From Leptobrachium leishanense (lineage: Eukaryota; Chordata; Amphibia; Anura; Megophryidae), in assembly GCA_009667805.1 (NCBI GenBank), contig CM019064.1, positions 113,868,328 to 113,932,327 on the forward strand: a stretch of 64,000 bases of DNA, read 5' to 3'. Shown here piece by piece: positions 1 through 10,470 of the stretch. A model generated the notes under the pieces. The model was not told where the DNA came from. It saw only the letters and a program-made list of their open reading frames with translations, and did no database searches. The position numbers were made by a program, and so were the translations under genes. Every line of letters begins with the position of its first letter. The first letter of the stretch is position 1.

Positions 1-265
1 ACTCACGTGTTACAGAGCCTCTATTGAAAGTGGCTCTGTATAAGCGCCTGGGACCGCTAATCAGAGGGGGTCCATCCTCGATACTGGATTTCCGCTGGAA
101 CACAGCTCCGCCATAGAACAGTGCAACCCAATGCACAGAGATGTAGCAAGTAGAAAGTAATTGTAAAAGTAAAAAATGAAAAATAATAATAATAATAATA
201 AAAATGGCCAAAATAAAGAGCAATAAAATTTATTAAATAGCAAAACACCAAAATAGTGGTATAAG
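1..265. other. No gene seen; low-complexity AT-rich DNA
   Basis: I see no gene here. A 17-base arm at 229-245 is exactly complementary to 331-347, so the hammerhead-like motif at 266-309 lies in the loop of a potential hairpin. The short reading frames in this part are composed of low-complexity residues and resemble nothing I know. Confidence 0.5.
181..200. repeat. (TAA)n microsatellite
   Basis: The triplet taa is repeated about seven times in a row within AT-rich sequence. Confidence 0.9.
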
Positions 266-309
266 TGCGAGACGCGTTTCACCTGCTACTGCAGGCTTCC
301 TCAGTCAAA
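266..309 (-). ncRNA. Hammerhead-ribozyme-like motif
   Basis: Read on the minus strand, the segment holds CTGAGGA (304-298), a six-pair stem GCCTGC/GCAGGT with loop AGTA, then GAAAC (280-276), ACGCGT (277-272) and C at 271. This is the order of a type I hammerhead core: CUGANGA, stem II, GAAA, stem III, cleavage base. Positions 270-268 can pair with 305-307 to start stem I. ACGCGT is self-complementary, so stem III would form best between two copies. One extra A lies between CTGAGGA and stem II. Hammerheads of this kind are known from the terminal repeats of Penelope-like elements. Activity is untested and this copy may be decayed. Confidence 0.4.
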
Positions 310-629
310 AAATTATAATAATTTTTGCTATTTTGCTATTTAATAAATAAAAAGAGGCTTAAAGGCATACATTTGGAGTCTCGCAGACTCCCTGTTTGTG
401 AGTGGAAAATCTCATTTTTTTCTGATCTTTTGGTGTATACTGATACTATGCAATGAGATTCTCTTTTTGTCTCTTTTAGAAGTCGATGACATTTAACAGA
501 TTTACTATTCCACTGAAAGAAATAAGAACAAGGGAAAGAAAGAAAAATAGACCTTCTTTTTGTCTTGTCTTCTCATTTTATATATATTGAGATACATGTG
601 ATCTTTGTTTAACCTTTAGCGCTCCTATT
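310..629. other. No gene seen; probable retroelement-derived sequence
   Basis: After the second 17-base arm (331-347) the sequence is AT-rich. The stretch near 385-440 (tttgtgagtggaaaatctc) resembles 25,395-25,440, which lies near another inverted-arm element, so this may be the body of the same kind of Penelope-like terminal repeat. No reading frame is recognisable. Confidence 0.3.
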
Positions 630-943
630 TCACTGTATAGTGATTTCTTTTGACACACATACACCTACCTCCTGAAGAGTGTTCTTGATCTGGCCAACTG
701 TTGTGAAGGGTGTTTTCTTCACCAGGGAAAGAATTCTTCGGTCATCCACCACAGTTGTTTTCCGTGGTCTCCCGGGTCTTTTGGTGTTGCTGAGCTCACC
801 GGTGCTTCCTTCTTTTTGAGAATGTTCCAAACAGTTGTTTTGGCCACACCTAATGTTCTTGCTATTTCTCTGATGGGTTTGTTTTGTTTCTTCAGCCTAA
901 TGACGGCTTGCTTCACTGATAGTGACAGCTCTTTGGATCTCAT
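630..943 (-). pseudogene. Tc1-like transposase, N-terminal part, frameshifted
   Basis: A minus-strand frame starts at the ATG at 943-941 (MRSKELSLSVKQ). It has a paired-like helix-turn-helix (QNKPIREIARTLGVAKTTVW) and then, after a frame change near 815-830, the GRPRKTT basic hook and a second helix-turn-helix region (TPFTTVGQIKNTLQEVG). This is the bipartite DNA-binding half of Tc1/mariner transposases, which in complete proteins is followed by a DDE catalytic domain of about 200 residues. That catalytic half is absent: similarity ends near 650. Upstream, 944-1276 carries the 5' untranslated and inverted-repeat sequence of the same element. The copy cannot encode an active enzyme. Confidence 0.8.
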
Positions 944-1276
944 CTTGAGAGTTGACAGCAACAGATTCCAAATGCAAATAGCACACTTCAAATGAACTCT
1001 GGGCCTTTTATCTGCACAATGTAATTGGGGTAATGAGGGAATATCACACACCTGGCCATGGAACAGCTGAGAAGCCAATTGTCCCATTACCTTTGGTCCC
1101 TTAACAAGTGGGAGGCACATCTGCAAACTGCTGTAAATCCTACACCGTTCCCCTGAGTTGGATGTACACACCCTCAAATTAAAGCTGACAGTCTGCAGTT
1201 AAAGCACATTGTGTTTGTTTCATTCCAACTCCATTGTGGTTGTGTATAGAGCCAAAGATGTTAGAATTGTGTCTAT
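650..1276 (-). mobile_element. Tc1-like transposon, 5' half
   Basis: This is the transposase N-terminus plus the leader and most of the terminal inverted repeat of a Tc1-like element. The leader reads, on the minus strand, through GTGCTTTAACTGCAGACTG and GGCTCTATACACAACCAC to GACACAATTC. These blocks are familiar from vertebrate Tc1 elements whose ends begin CAGTCAGGTCC. The repeat is cut at about 1276 by a foldback element, and its outer 28 bases are found at 6722-6749. The 3' half of the transposon is missing. Confidence 0.75.
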
Positions 1277-1696
1277 CAGGGTTATTCAAAGAGATTCAAA
1301 AAGTCACTGCACGTTCGGTGACTTTTCGTTTTCTTCAATTCGGTTTGTTTTGCCAATCCCATTTCGGCGACTCTGTGGTGTATTCAGCAAGCACCACAGG
1401 GCCCCCGAATTGCAGGGAAAAGCTGCCGCAAACCTGACGAAAACTAACTGCAAAACCCAGCGAATGCACACTGAAAACCCTCAAAAACATCTGGATTAAC
1501 CTGCCGGAAACCACAGAGAAACCCGAACAGGAGCCGATTGCAGCCTTCGACACAGCAGAAGAGGCAGTGAATAAATTAGGAAAACAGTTTGCATGAATGA
1601 TTGAAAAGTGAAACATAGAAACATAGAAAAATGTCGTCAGATTAGAACTTTTCGGCCCATCTAGTCTGCCCAATTATATGGATACTTTACCTGGAT

Positions 1697-3151
1697 TTAT
1701 CTTTTGTTTAGGATAGCCTTATGCCTATCCCATGCCTGCTTAAATTCAATTACTGTTTTGGCCTCTACCACTTCAACTGGAAGGCTGTTCCATGTATCCA
1801 CCACCCTCTCAGTAAAATAATGCTTCCTGATGTTACTTTTAAACCTTTGCCCCTCTAATCTAAGACTATGTCCTTTTGTTTTGCTACTTTGTTTCCTTTT
1901 AAATATACTCCCTTCCTCTACCTTGTGGATTCCCTTTACGTATTTCAATGTTTCTATCATATCTCCTCTGTCTCGTCTTTTTTCCAAGCTGTACATGTTA
2001 AGATCATTAAGCCTTTCCTGGTAACTTTTCTCCTTCAAGCCGTACACCATTTTAGTAGCCCTTCTCTGAACTCTCTCTAAGATGTCTATATCCTTCTGGA
2101 GATACGGTCTCCAGTACTGCACACAGTACTCCAAGTGAGGTCTCACCAGTGCTCTGTACAGTGGCATGAGCACTTCCTTTTTCCTACTGCTAATACCTCT
2201 CCCTACACAACCAAGCATTCTGCTAGCATTTCCTGCTGCTCTATTACATTGACTACTTACCCTTAGATCCTCTGAAATAATAACCCCTAAATCCCTTTCT
2301 TCAGATGTTGAGGTTAGGACTCAATCAAATGTTTTATATTCAGCCCTTGGGTTTTTACATCCCAGGTGCATTATCTTGCACTTATCCACATTAAAACTCA
2401 ATTGCCACAGCTCCGACCATTTTTTTAGTTTACCTAAATCATTTGTCATTTGGCTGATCCCTCCAGGAACATCAAACCTGTTGCAAATCTTTGTGTCATC
2501 AGCAAAAAGACATACTTTTCCATTAATACCTTCTCCAATATCACTAATAAAAATATTAAAGAGAATGGGTCCAAGTACTGACCCCTGAGGTACCCCACTG
2601 GTAACAAGACCTTGCGCCGAATAAACTCCATTTACCACAACCCTCTGTTGCCTGTCACTCAGCCACTGCCTAATCCATTCAACAATATTGGAATCCAAGC
2701 TCAAAGATTGCAATTTATTGATAAGCCTTCTATGCGGAACAGTATCAAAAGCCTTACTGAAATCTAAATAAGCAATGTCTACTGCACCACCTATGTCTAT
2801 TATTTTTGTTACCAAATCAAAAAAATCAATAAGATTAGTTTGGCATGATCTCCCTGAGGTAAACCCATGTTGTTTCCTGTCCTGTAATCTATGTGTTTTT
2901 AGATGTTCAACAATCCTTTCCTTTAACATGGTTTCCATTAATTTCCCCACTACTGACGTAAGACTAACTGGCATATAGTTCCCCGATTCCTCCCTACTAC
3001 CCTTCTTGTAAATGGGCACAACATTTGCTAATTTCCAGTCTTCTGGGACGACTCCAGTTAACAAGGATTGGTTAAATAAATCTGTTAACGGTTTTGCTAT
3101 TACACCACTGAGATCTTTTAATAATTTAGGGTTTATCCCATCAGGCCCCAT
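1697..3151 (-). pseudogene. CR1 reverse transcriptase with one in-frame stop
   Basis: From 3151 down to 1697 one frame encodes the palm and thumb of a CR1-type reverse transcriptase. Visible motifs are MGPDGINPKLLK, AYLDFSKAFDTVPH (motif A), TSGVPQGSVLGPILFNIF (motif B), and FADDT (motif C, two catalytic aspartates). The C-terminal part includes RPHLEYCVQYWRPYL and WNSLPVEVVEAKTV, a block common in CR1 proteins. A single TGA at 2321-2319 interrupts the frame; the codons between it and the methionine at 2218 are open. Decay appears modest here, but the region above 3151 holds several frame changes, so the full ORF2 is broken. Confidence 0.85.
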
Positions 3152-3691
3152 TGACTTTTTTGTCTTTACTTTAGACAGCTGCTGTAGAACCTCCTCCTCT
3201 GTAAACTCATATGTAAATGTCTCGTTAGTGTTTCCTCCTAACCAAGGTCCCTTTCCTTCCTTTTCTTCTGCAAAGACTGAACAAAAATATTCATTGAGGC
3301 AGTCAGCGAGACTTTTATCCTCTTCTACATACCTTCCTTCCTTTGTTTTTAATCTAACTAATCCTTGTTTTACTTTTCTTTTCTCATTTATGTATCTAAA
3401 AAATGTTTTTTACTGACTGAGCTATTTTCTCTTCTGCGTGTGCTTTGAAAGCTCTTATAAATTGCTTTGCCTCTTTCTGCCTAATCTTATAGGTTTGCCT
3501 ATCTTCTTCACTCTGAGTTTTTTTATAATTATTGAATGCTATCTTTTTGTTCTTCACTATTTGGCCACTTCTGCAGAGTACCACAGTGGTTTCTTCCCTT
3601 TTTTGTTTTTGCTAACAAGCCGAATGCAATTGCCTGTGGCCTTCAATAATGCTTCCTTTAAATAATCCCATTTCTCCTGGACTCCCTTTAA

Positions 3692-4687
3692 CCACTTGGC
3701 TGCTATGGACGCGCTCAGCGCGTCCAGCCAAGTGGTTCTCCTGTGCTACGGACGAGCTCAGCGCGTCCGAGCACAAGAGGCAGCAATCCGCCGGATTCCG
3801 GCGGATTGCTGCGCCCCCCCGGTGCGGGCTGACATCTTGGATGTCAGCCCAGCACTCGGGAGCCCGGCAGGGACATTAGATGTCATCGCGGCTACGCGAT
3901 GACATCTAATTCAGGCGCCCCCCGCATGTGCGGAGAGGCGCCTGAAAGGGAGGGGGGAGGTTCTTTGCTATGCACGATGACGCCAGTCCTGGAGTTAACC
4001 CCTAGCTGCCACCAACGGTGGAGATAGGGGATTCCAATGAATCCCCTATCTCCCGATCCGTGGCAGCTAGGGGTTAATGTTTGGTACTGTTGGATCGGCC
4101 AGAGCATGGCCGTTCCAACGATACGAAACACCACTGTGAAAAAAGTTTTAAAAAAAAAAATTAAAAATAAAAAAATATTTAAAAAACAATTATAAAAAAA
4201 AAATAAACAAGTTTTTTTTTTTTTGGTTTGTTAATGCAGCAATATTGTTCCCATTTCAATTATAATGTGAACAATGATGCTGCACTAACGATTTTTGTAT
4301 GCGGTGCGTTTGTTAAAAATCGCGTAATTTCCCCCAAAAAAAAATGTAACGAGACCCCATCTCTAATTTTTTTAACAAGCGCACCCCATACAAAATATAA
4401 CCGCAATTGCTCGCATGTTAAAATGTGAAAAAAATACACTTTACACGTTGTAAATTATTGAAAATTCATATTTTATTGCATTTTTTGTTATAATATACAG
4501 ACAGGTCATGACGTATACATATAATAATGACATATTATTAATCTGCCGAGTCTGACGGAAAGAACGATATATAATATGTCTGGGTCATATACTAAAATAA
4601 GCCTTCAAAACGCATTTAAACATGATGAGCAAAACCGGTAAATATGACCTCAGCACAGAGGCGTGAAACGCCTCAGCAGCGAAAGGG
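3692..4687 (+). mobile_element. piggyBac-like TTAA element, hairpin-rich
   Basis: The element lies between TTAA at 3688-3691 and TTAA at 4688-4691, and removing it with one TTAA restores a continuous CR1 sequence. The ends CCACTTGGCTGC and GCAGCGAAAGGG are imperfect inverted repeats of the CCCTTTCACTGCTG type. The first 400 bases are a row of hairpins: 3781-3811 (14-bp arms), 3826-3850 (11-bp), 3875-3910 (16-bp), and 3995-4077 (18-bp outer, 15-bp inner arms at 4020-4053). The rest is AT-rich, with a block (gcagcaatattgttc) shared with the copies at 19.6 and 27.3 kb. No transposase frame is present. TTAA targets and CCYTT ends suggest piggyBac. Confidence 0.8.
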
Positions 4688-4691
4688 TTAA

Positions 4692-4978
4692 ACTCCTCCA
4701 GTCTGATAATGACTCATTCATACAAAATCTCATTTTAGAAAAATCTGTTTTTTTAAAGTCTAAAACTTTTGTTTTTGTGTGGTGCAGCTCCATCCCTGTT
4801 CTTATATTAAACCATACTGACTGGTGATCACTAGATCCCAAATTTTCACCTACAACAACGTCTGATACCAAACCTCCATTTGTGAGTATTAAATCCAATA
4901 TGGCCTCTTTACGCGTCGGCTCCTCAACTACTTGTGTTAGAGATAATCCCAGTAGGGAGTTTAGAAACGCTGTTTGCA
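4692..4978 (-). pseudogene. CR1 endonuclease domain, C-terminal remnant
   Basis: The minus-strand frame starting at 4979 reads LGLSLTQVVEEPTRKEAILDL-I-LTN and then GENLGSSDHQSV. The SDH triad of APE-type endonucleases is visible; it is the last catalytic block of the domain that nicks target DNA in non-LTR retrotransposition. The upstream part is missing because the LINE is truncated at about 4975, and the frame is cut from the reverse transcriptase by the TTAA element at 3692-4687. Confidence 0.75.
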
Positions 4979-5203
4979 AAGAAACTACTGAGCGAAAATG
5001 TCTGAAATTTGCATATATGGTCCAGGGAATGATAATAAAGAGGGCTGTTACAGAAAAAATAAGTAAACTTAAAAGAAAAAAAAAATCGGACTTTTAAAAA
5101 AAATAATTCTGAATAATGCTTAAAATATCCTAAAAAATCTGTAAATAAAGAGACTCTTAACTGCAGAATTTTATAATGAACGGATTATTAGATATTGAAT
5201 TAA

Positions 5204-6435
5204 CCCCTTAAGGACCTCTGACGTACCCTGTACGTCCTGAACTCGGGTCTCCCTTAGACCCGCGGACGTACAGGGTACGTCAGCGGCGCCTAATCCCCCT
5301 CCCGCCCGATACTCACCTCCCTCGCCGGATCCCACGGCGATCTGGCAGGGAGGAAGCCTGCCCATGTGATTTACATGGGCAGGCGAGGCTGATGACGTCG
5401 CCACGCTGCGTGGTGACGTCATCAGCAGGCGTCCCCATGCTTTTCAATGGAGGGGAGGGGGGGGTCCTTCGGAGCCCTCTATCTCCCCAACCATTGAAGC
5501 TAGGGAGATGCTGTTTGCACCGCTGGAGAGGGGAGAGCCTCCCCTTTCCAGCGGTGTATGGCATTAACCATTTCGCCGCCGGATCACGTTGCGGCGCCAA
5601 TTGGCGCCAAAACGCGATTCAAACCTGGAGGGGGGCTGACATCTTGGATGTCAGCCAAGCCTCCAGGTCCCCCCCACCCACTGACAACCTCACCATATGT
5701 GTGAGGATGTCAGTGGGCCAATTAACCCTCTAGCTGCCATGTAGAGATAAGGGGAACCTAAGGATCCCTTTATCTCCCGATCCATGGCAGCTAGATGGTC
5801 ATATTTGCCATCATTTGAAAGGCATGATTATGGCCTTTCAAATGATACCAAACATGACCAGGTTTGGTTTTAAAAAAATTTAAAAAAAAAAAAATTAAAT
5901 AAAAAAAAATAATAAAAAAATTAAATAAAAAAAAAAATGTTTTTTTTTTAAAGTTTTTTTTGTCTGGGGGGAGTTTAATTAAATAGGACCTAGGCTGTCA
6001 TCTAAAAATAAATAGCACAAAATGGTCAGAATGAGCGCAGCGCACATAGGTGAACTGTCTCAGCAGTGAAGGGGTTAAAAAGCAAACGCATGTAAAAATT
6101 GGGTATTTCTAGTCTCGGGACAAAATTTTAAACCTATTTAGCTGGGGTCGTTTTGGGTGGTTGTAGATTTTGGGGATTAAATTACAAAAAAGTGTGTTTT
6201 TACCATTTTTTCCTCATATTTCATATTTTTTTTTATAGTAAATTATTCGATATGATGGAAATAATGGTATTTCTAGAAAGTCCATTTAATGGCGGGAAAA
6301 ATGGTGTATAAAATGTGTGGGTTGAATAAACGAGTAAGAGGAAAATTTGACCTAAACACTAACAGCGCAGAAACGTAAAAACAGCAGCGGTCACTAAAAG
6401 ACGGATTTGTGTAAAACCGCCCGGTCACTAAGGGG
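5204..6435. mobile_element. Composite TTAA element
   Basis: TTAA lies at both borders (5200-5203 and 6436-6439) and the ends CCCCTTAAGGAC / GTCACTAAGGGG are near inverted repeats. The equivalent uninterrupted site is seen at 54,760-54,780 in another foldback copy (GATATTGAATTAAAACGGG), which carries one TTAA. Within it, 5568-6074 is an element of a different end type (CCATTTCGCCGCC to GCAGTGAAGGGG), also bordered by TTAA. The junction between the two recurs at 8028 and 41,370. The left half has strong hairpins at 5220-5281, 5356-5378 and 5391-5423. No reading frame. Confidence 0.8.
5568..6074 (+). mobile_element. Inner TTAA element of the composite
   Basis: TTAA at 5564-5567 and 6075-6078 border a 507-bp unit that ends CAGCAGTGAAGGGG. 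It has hairpins around GGCTGACATC/GATGTCAGCC (5635-5657) and a long A/T tract (5870-5960). It is related to the elements at 3692, 19,615 and 27,294. Confidence 0.7.
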
Positions 6436-6721
6436 TTAAAACGGGAATATTTTTAACATTGAAGTCTATGGCATTCTCCTGAATAAATTTGCCGAATTAA
6501 ACCACTGAATGACAGGGCATTTCAGGAACCTTTCACTGCTGGTTTGTGTTCTCTGAATAGCCGAAGCAGTGCTTTTTCATGGGGTTTTCACTGCCCTCGA
6601 ACAGGCACCGTATGTTCAGGCAATTCGCCAGGATTTGGCGAATTGCCTGCTCTCTGGATTCTCTGATTTTCAGCGTTCGGTTACCTTTCTCAAGCAATTC
6701 GGATCTCTTTGATTAACCCTG

Positions 6722-6749
6722 TTAGTCCCAATATTTCTGGACCTGACTG
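6722..6749 (-). mobile_element. Outer end of the Tc1-like inverted repeat
   Basis: GTCCCAATATTTCTGGACC followed by TGACTG completes the terminal repeat that stops at 1276. Tc1 ends of this family begin CAGTCAGGTCC on the other strand. TA at 6750 fits a Tc1 target site. Confidence 0.7.
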
Positions 6750-7686
6750 TAGATGCAATTTGTTATTATAATTGTTTTGCGCCATAAGAAACCTCCTTTT
6801 ATGTATTTGTGTTACCGTACTATAAAAGTGCTTGCAGTATTTATTGGGAAGATTAAAGTATGTATGGAAAAAATAGGGTTATCCTCTAAATGCTTTTTAG
6901 TGTTACTCCATTATAGATAGAGAAAACCACGATAAATTTCAGAGATAAAAATAGGGAAGACCAAACTATGACAGGGGAAGCTTCATTGATCAAACCTCGC
7001 CTGCCATTTTTATTTTCCCTATCTGGATTGCTGAAATTGATGTGGTTACAAGAGCACGCAACAATGGCAGTTAGTAACACCCAAAGTGTTATTGCATAAT
7101 GCATCCCAATTTACATTGAATGTGAATAAACAGCAGAAAAATCCATAGTCGTTTCTAAAAAATAAAATTTTCTCATGAAGCCACAAATCTACTAGTATTC
7201 TACTAAATTTCAATAATCTTGTTTTGTCCTCTGGATATTGCTTTTTTATTTTTTTTCAGTCAGAACAAAGAAGAATCCAAGGACAGAGGGAAAGGGATTG
7301 TCCCATTAAGTGCAAGGAGGGTTTGTGAGGCATGCTTTCCTCAACCACAGTGCATGTTACAAAAACTGGTACACACCTTAGAACACTGGGAGGTGCAAAT
7401 TCAGGAAAGGATGAGGCATGGCCTGTGGGACATGACGCACTGCCTACTACATCAGTGACCTTAATGATATGAGTGCCTACTCCCTCCCTTAAAGGGAAGT
7501 GTCAGCCTAGTTTGTGTATGTACTATGGTAATAGAAAACCCAGCCAGAGGATTGACTTAGTACATCTCTAAAAAGGGGAGGAGTGTTTATGTGTAGTAGA
7601 CTGGAAATGAGTAGAGAGATAAACAACATGTCTCCAAATATTTATTTGCAATGTTGAAATCAGTAATATACTTTTAATTAATTTCA
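6750..7686. other. No gene recognised
   Basis: Mostly anonymous AT-rich DNA. A reading frame at 7219-7458 is preceded by a T-rich tract and CAG at 7257-7259, which would look like a splice acceptor, but its protein resembles nothing I know. Confidence 0.4.
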
Positions 7687-7690
7687 TTAA

Positions 7691-8465
7691 CCCCATAGTG
7701 ACCATTGTCATTCCGAAAGTGCCCACTGCTGGTTTTATATTTCTGCGCTGTTTATGTTTAGGTCTAATTGTCCTCTTACTCTTTTATGGAACCCACACAT
7801 ATTATATACCGTTTATCTCGCCATTAAATTAACTTTCTAAAGATACCATTATTTTCATCATATCATATAATTTACTATAAAAAATTTATGAAATATGATG
7901 AAAAAATGGAAAAAGCACACTTTTTATAACTTTAATCCCCAAAATCTACAACCGCCAAAAGAGACCCCTTGCTAAATAGTTTTGAAATTATGTCCTGAGA
8001 TTAGAAATACCCATATTTTTTTTAAACCCCTTCACTGCTGGGCCATTTCACCTCTGTGTGCTGAGCTCATTTTGACCGTTTTATGCTCGTCATGTTTAAA
8101 TGTGATTTGAAGTCCTATTTTTATTATAACCCAGACAATTTTTTTTTAAAAAAAAGCAACACTTTTTACACCAAACCTGGTCATTGGAAAGGCCATGATC
8201 AGGCCTTTCCAATGATAAAAAACATGACAACCCTCTAGCTGCCATGGATCAGGAGATATGGAGGTCCAAAGGACCCCCTAGTTCCACTTGGCAGCTAGTC
8301 GGTTAACTTCCCAACTGACATCATCGCACATATGATGATGACGACGTCAGTGGGTGGGGGGTAACCCTGGAGGCTTGGCTGACATCCACGAGGTCAGTCA
8401 CCTTCGGGAGCGGATCGCAATCCAGAGCCAATTGGTGCTGAATCGTGATCCGGCACCTAAAGGGG
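7691..8465. mobile_element. Composite TTAA element, shortened
   Basis: TTAA at 7687-7690 is followed by CCCCATAGTGACC, the same left end as the element at 41,002. After about 340 bases it joins the second end type (CCCCTTCACTGCTGGGCC, near 8028). The inner unit ends at TTAA 8466-8469. Sequence after 8470 (caccactggaaagggcag) still matches the right half of the larger composite at 42.3 kb, so the outer element probably ran on and has been cut near 8500. Confidence 0.65.
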
Positions 8466-8499
8466 TTAAAGAGAGACACCACTGGAAAGGGCAGACTCT

Positions 8500-9516
8500 G
8501 AAAATTTCCCATCACTGTTCAATTTATACTTCACTAAACTGCAGTGGATAAGGAGCTGAGAGACCCTGTTGCGTGTTCCCAGGTACTCGAAGTTGATTGC
8601 CTTAAAGTATAATTTTAGGTTATCTGACAATTAACCACTTGAGTGATCCTGAACACAGCACAATGAGCTTCTTTATTATTGTGTACATTATATGACATAT
8701 TCATAAAAATGCACTAGTTGCAAGCATCTAAACTCATCTGTTACTGTAAATAAAGCTTAATTATTTAAATAACACCTGTACTCTGCATTTCAGAGCATTG
8801 CCCTTTTGAGTAACATATACAACTTATACTGTCTCTCAGGACAAAATTTGTTTTAAGCACTTAGTAAAATATATTTAATGTATTGGTGGAATCTGTTTTT
8901 TTTAATAAATATAACTTTTTTTTGTTTTAATAAATGTTTGTTCCAATGTCAATTTGTTTCTACATTCATATACTAGCCCTGAAGTATGAGATACCATTCC
9001 AGCACTCCCTATATCTTTAGTGTTATAAGAGCTCATCTTCCAGCATTTGAAAGCTTTCGTAGAGAGGTTTTTATTTTAACAATCAAATTCAAGGTCTTGA
9101 AATAGAAAATCAAAAATTATTTATTAAATCTCCATCTCAAACGATCTTTCCCATGTGGAAAGGTCCCTTAAATCTTTCACTATAAGGTGATTTTCTATAA
9201 ACCCACTTTAATAAACCAGTGGTATTATGGAAAAAACATTTTACAGTAGCCATAGAGTTCAAATTTACTGTAGAATCCCAACAGCAGTTTCCCATAATAT
9301 AGGTTGATGCTCCATGGACAAAAAGTGCTACTACCGCCACGTTGCAGCTGAGACTGCCGTGTCTCCAAAAGGAGACAAAGACATGTCCCAGCTGTTCATC
9401 CCATTCTAGCACATCACCTATAATGATAAATGCGCTAGATTTTAGGGGCACAATCTGGAGCCCATATGGAAAATTAATATTTTTTTGCGATATACAACAT
9501 TCATCAATCAATTCAA
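8500..9516. other. No gene recognised
   Basis: Anonymous AT-rich sequence. The frame at 9137-9562 has no recognisable domain. Confidence 0.4.
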
Positions 9517-9802
9517 CAATATAATTAAAATAAAGATTATAAAAAAGAAAAAAATAACACATAAAATAACATATAGGAACAAGCCTGTATGTTCAGTGTA
9601 TTGGCCGAATGCATTTCGCCTGGGTGTCCTTCCCTCTCAGCTTCCTCAGATCTCAGAGCCACTGAGGAAGCCGTGAGGGAAGGACACCCAGGCCGAAAAG
9701 TATTCGGGCAATACATCAAACATACAGGCTTGTTCGTTGTTCCTATATATTATTTTATGTGTTCATTTTTTCTTTTTAATAATCTTTATTTTAATTATAT
9801 TG
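9517..9802. repeat. 286-bp near-perfect palindrome (foldback MITE)
   Basis: The arms begin CAATATAATTAAAATAAAG at 9517 and end with the complement at 9802. They run through shared blocks (GGAAC-AAGCCTGTATGTT, GGGTGTCCTTCCCTC) to a centre near 9657. Each arm carries CTGAGGAAGC followed by a GAAA-type block, like the hammerhead-like motifs at 266 and 17,758, but without a clear stem I. No coding frame. Confidence 0.75.
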
Positions 9803-10470
9803 TTTTTATGTGGTAATAAAATCCTTTTAAGAGGAGAAGCACTATTTTGGAATATTCCTAAAGGACTTTTTCAGGAGTTGTGTCATAAGAACAACCCCCG
9901 GGTGCAATAAGAAGAGCCACCTGGGGCTCATGAACACGTGAGTGGGCCAATTAATGCTGAGAAACATTTAAATCTATGCAGTTCTGTACCATGCACATTT
10001 TTTTTGTTTCAAGGCATCTATCATAGACACACATCGAGGATCTAAAGAAGGCGGTTGGGGAGCCATAAATTACCCAGATACACATAAAGTTAGAGCCGCT
10101 AATAGGGCTCAATAAAATGTGAGTGACTATTTGTCCATTTTGCTGAATATACTTGATACCAATAGATATACTGTACCATAATGTGTTATATGTTTTCTCC
10201 TCTGAGGTGATGTTCCATAAGAAGACCTGTGGATAATATATGTTTTCGACATCAGTCCATTGGAGAAAGACATTGGAAATCTTTGATTACTACTTTTGGG
10301 TCGACCTCAATACAATTAAGACACTGTGATCACTACACCTGCCTAAAAGTACTGTAACACCACACACTAAAATTTATACTTATCCTGCTTTTATGAAAGT
10401 GTAGATACTACTTTGCCTGACTAGTTTACTACCCAGGTGTCTCTTTTATTAGTATGCTAGATATGTCTTC
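9803..10470. other. No gene recognised
   Basis: Anonymous sequence with no coding frame of note. Confidence 0.4.

Larger units (their letters stand above)
1611..4975 (-). mobile_element. CR1-type LINE, 5'-truncated
   Basis: The 3' end, on the minus strand, is the short tandem tail TTCTATGTTTCTATG, typical of CR1 elements. Upstream lie a reverse-transcriptase reading frame and the C-terminal part of an endonuclease domain. The LINE interrupts the foldback sequence AAAAGTGAAAC/GCTGTTTGC, which is continuous in other copies, so the insertion is clean. A TTAA element (3692-4687) lies inside it. Related 3' fragments occur at 41,487-41,977 and 49,038-49,155. Confidence 0.85.
1277..6721. mobile_element. 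Foldback element copy A, split by nested insertions
   Basis: The ends are CAGGGTTATTCAAAGAGAT at 1277 and its near-complement at 6700-6721. The interior matches the uninterrupted copy at 54,190-55,086. Its own sequence is 1277-1610, about 4976-5203 and 6436-6721. The gaps hold a CR1 LINE and a composite TTAA element. It lies inside the Tc1 inverted repeat, so it inserted after that element. Confidence 0.8.

Noticed and set aside
1277..6721. TA target duplication for the foldback family (mariner-type)
   Set aside because: TA fits copy A, but copy E and the small relative at 58,468 show TTA, and the remaining copies fit neither clearly. I leave the superfamily open.
9137..9562. 141-codon minus-strand frame
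   Set aside because: It partly runs into the palindrome at 9517 and has no recognisable motif.
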